This document shows, piece after piece, positions 12,360 to 13,349 of a stretch of DNA of 13,349 nucleotides (positions are counted from its first letter, which is position 1; each line of letters opens with the position of its first letter). This DNA comes from an uncultured Oribacterium sp. (GTDB lineage Bacteria; Bacillota; Clostridia; Lachnospirales; Lachnospiraceae). Where the stretch lies: the NCBI GenBank assembly GCA_902485915.1, contig CABTMH010000112.1:1-13349 (forward strand). The letters run 5' to 3'. Made by a program: the position numbers and the translations under genes. Below the pieces are notes generated by a model. The model searched no databases. It saw only the letters and a program-made list of their open reading frames with translations, and was not told the DNA's origin.

Positions 12360-13349
12360 TTATTCTGATAATTCTTTTAACACGTCACAAAGCAGTTCAA
12401 AGCCCGTCTGTATATCCGATATAGCGGTGGCTTCTGCTGGATTATGGCTGATACCTCCGATACTCGGCACGAAAATCATCGCGGTCGGGAACACCTTTCC
12501 GAATACCATCGAGTCGTGACCGGCACCGCTGTTCATATGCTTATATGCCAGATGTTTTTCTTTACAGTGCTGCTCGATCACCCGAATCACGTTCGGATCC
12601 ATCTGCGCGGACGCCAGCCAGTGGTCCTGTCCCAGCCGGACCTTGAAGCCCTTGCGTTCGATGGATTCCAGCGCACGTTTCAGGATAGCTTCATCTCGAA
12701 GCAGTTCCTCTTCGCTGCCATCACGCATATCGATGAGCAGATTTACCCGATCTGCAATGACGTTCTGCATTCCAGGAAACACCTGTATCGCGCCATAGGT
12801 AAGGGTGGCAGAAGGAGCCTGCTCCATCATCTGACGGGTAGACTCTGTTATAAATTCCGCAGCAGCCACCACAGGATCGTGTCGTAAAGGCATCGAGGTG
12901 GTACCTGCATGGTTCTGGCTTCCCTGAATAGTCAGCTCATAGTTGACGATACCGACGATACTGTCCACGATACCGATCTGCTTCTGCTCGCTTTCAAGCA
13001 CCGGTCCCTGTTCGATATGCAGCTCTACGATCGCTCTGATATCGTCACGCTTCACACTTTTCAGCGCTTCCGGCTGATAACCGGCAGCTACCAGTGCCTC
13101 GCGAAGAGTGACACCATCACGGCCGAGCTCCTCGAGATCCTCCTCTTTCAGCGTGCCACAGATCGCACGGCTCCCCTGACAGCCGCTAGCGAAACGACTG
13201 CCCTCTTCCTCCATCAGACCGACCACTTCCAGGCTGTGTTTCGGAACAAAACCAGACTCTTTGAGGTATCCCAGCGCTGCCACACCGGTCACAACGCCCA
13301 GTGCGCCATCATATTTTCCACCATTCTTTACGGTATCCAGGTGGGATCC
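12360..13349 (-). CDS. M20-family Zn-dependent hydrolase (N-carbamoyl-L-amino acid hydrolase / allantoate amidohydrolase), 5' partial
   Basis: The frame is open from the window edge, giving 329 visible residues of an expected 400-420; the N-terminus and start codon lie beyond 13349. The first visible residues, GSHLDTVKNGGKYDGALGVV, are the family's metal-site block, with His3 and Asp14 as ligands. VGLMEEEGSRF carries the catalytic and ligand glutamates (visible about 47-49). ELHIEQGPVLE supplies another metal histidine (about 111). SGAGHDSMVFGKVFPTAMIF (split from the following VPSIGGISHNPAEA) is the C-terminal signature. The central lid domain is present. Such enzymes hydrolyse N-carbamoyl amino acids, ureidoglycolate-type compounds or allantoate in the cytoplasm; the substrate cannot be fixed here. 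All visible key residues are intact. A terminator lies about 40 bases past the stop. A GTG at 13292 is internal and not the start. Confidence 0.93.
   Translation of the reverse strand, partial: GSHLDTVKNGGKYDGALGVVTGVAALGYLKESGFVPKHSLEVVGLMEEEGSRFASGCQGSRAICGTLKEEDLEELGRDGVTLREALVAAGYQPEALKSVKRDDIRAIVELHIEQGPVLESEQKQIGIVDSIVGIVNYELTIQGSQNHAGTTSMPLRHDPVVAAAEFITESTRQMMEQAPSATLTYGAIQVFPGMQNVIADRVNLLIDMRDGSEEELLRDEAILKRALESIERKGFKVRLGQDHWLASAQMDPNVIRVIEQHCKEKHLAYKHMNSGAGHDSMVFGKVFPTAMIFVPSIGGISHNPAEATAISDIQTGFELLCDVLKELSE

Noticed and set aside
13236..13292. GTG at 13292 as start of the hydrolase.
   Set aside because: The frame continues upstream to the window edge with the conserved GSHLDTV...GGKYDG metal-site block, so the gene is cut by the window.
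13344..13349. BamHI site (GGATCC) at the window end, suggesting a cloning junction.
   Set aside because: The bases encode the Gly-Ser of the conserved GSHLDT motif, so they are genuine coding sequence.

Overview
This is a draft-assembly fragment of a low-G+C-phylum (Firmicutes/Clostridia) genome with unusually G+C-rich coding DNA. The gene families point to Lachnospiraceae or a close relative: a Lachnospiraceae-type S1C-protease N-terminus, MutS2, a DUF5711-like protein, a Firmicutes-type ROK glucokinase, a surface protein with CW_binding_1 repeats, and AGGAGG-type ribosome binding sites with sigma-A promoters. This placement is inferred from protein families only. Both outer genes are cut by the window edges. 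The first 21 bases look like Illumina TruSeq adapter, so the left edge is a contig end.

Layout. (1) 1-2925: adapter remnant, then a truncated membrane-anchored protein (-, probably the N-terminus of a DegP/HtrA-type protease) divergent from mutS2 (+). The two share a 67-bp spacer in which both promoters seem to put transcription starts at or next to the start codons. (2) 2958-4013: an OmpR-family response regulator, downstream of mutS2 in the same direction, with a linker about 120 residues longer than usual that contains Ala/Gly-rich repeats. (3) 4014-4164: a convergent junction with three copies of a 15-nt repeat, the last forming the left arm of a very G+C-rich terminator. (4) 4165-10096: a probable five-gene minus-strand operon, in transcription order surface protein, nucleotidyltransferase, DUF5711-like membrane protein, ROK glucokinase, sensor histidine kinase. 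A well-formed promoter at 10174-10202 precedes it. (5) 10203-10880: a regulatory region with a direct repeat, a large hairpin and a cre-like site, then a HIT-family gene (+). (6) 10886-11966: a bidirectional terminator and a convergent threonine-aldolase-family gene (-). (7) 11967-12359: a gene-free A+T-rich region with five helically phased 10-bp repeats, a possible three-way-junction structure and a terminator. (8) 12360-13349: the C-terminal part of an M20-family N-carbamoylase/allantoate amidohydrolase (-).

How the genes may work together. The response regulator and histidine kinase probably form a two-component system, but they sit tail to tail. The regulator travels with mutS2, and the kinase sits at the end of an operon for a secreted wall-binding protein, a sugar- or choline-type nucleotidyltransferase and glucokinase. 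This suggests envelope or carbohydrate sensing, but no substrate can be read from the sequence. HIT, threonine aldolase and the hydrolase look like ordinary metabolic genes. I see no CRISPR array, transposase, tRNA, rRNA or phage gene. The least-explained parts are the regulator's insert, the tail-to-tail repeats, and the 12095-12220 repeat-plus-structure block.
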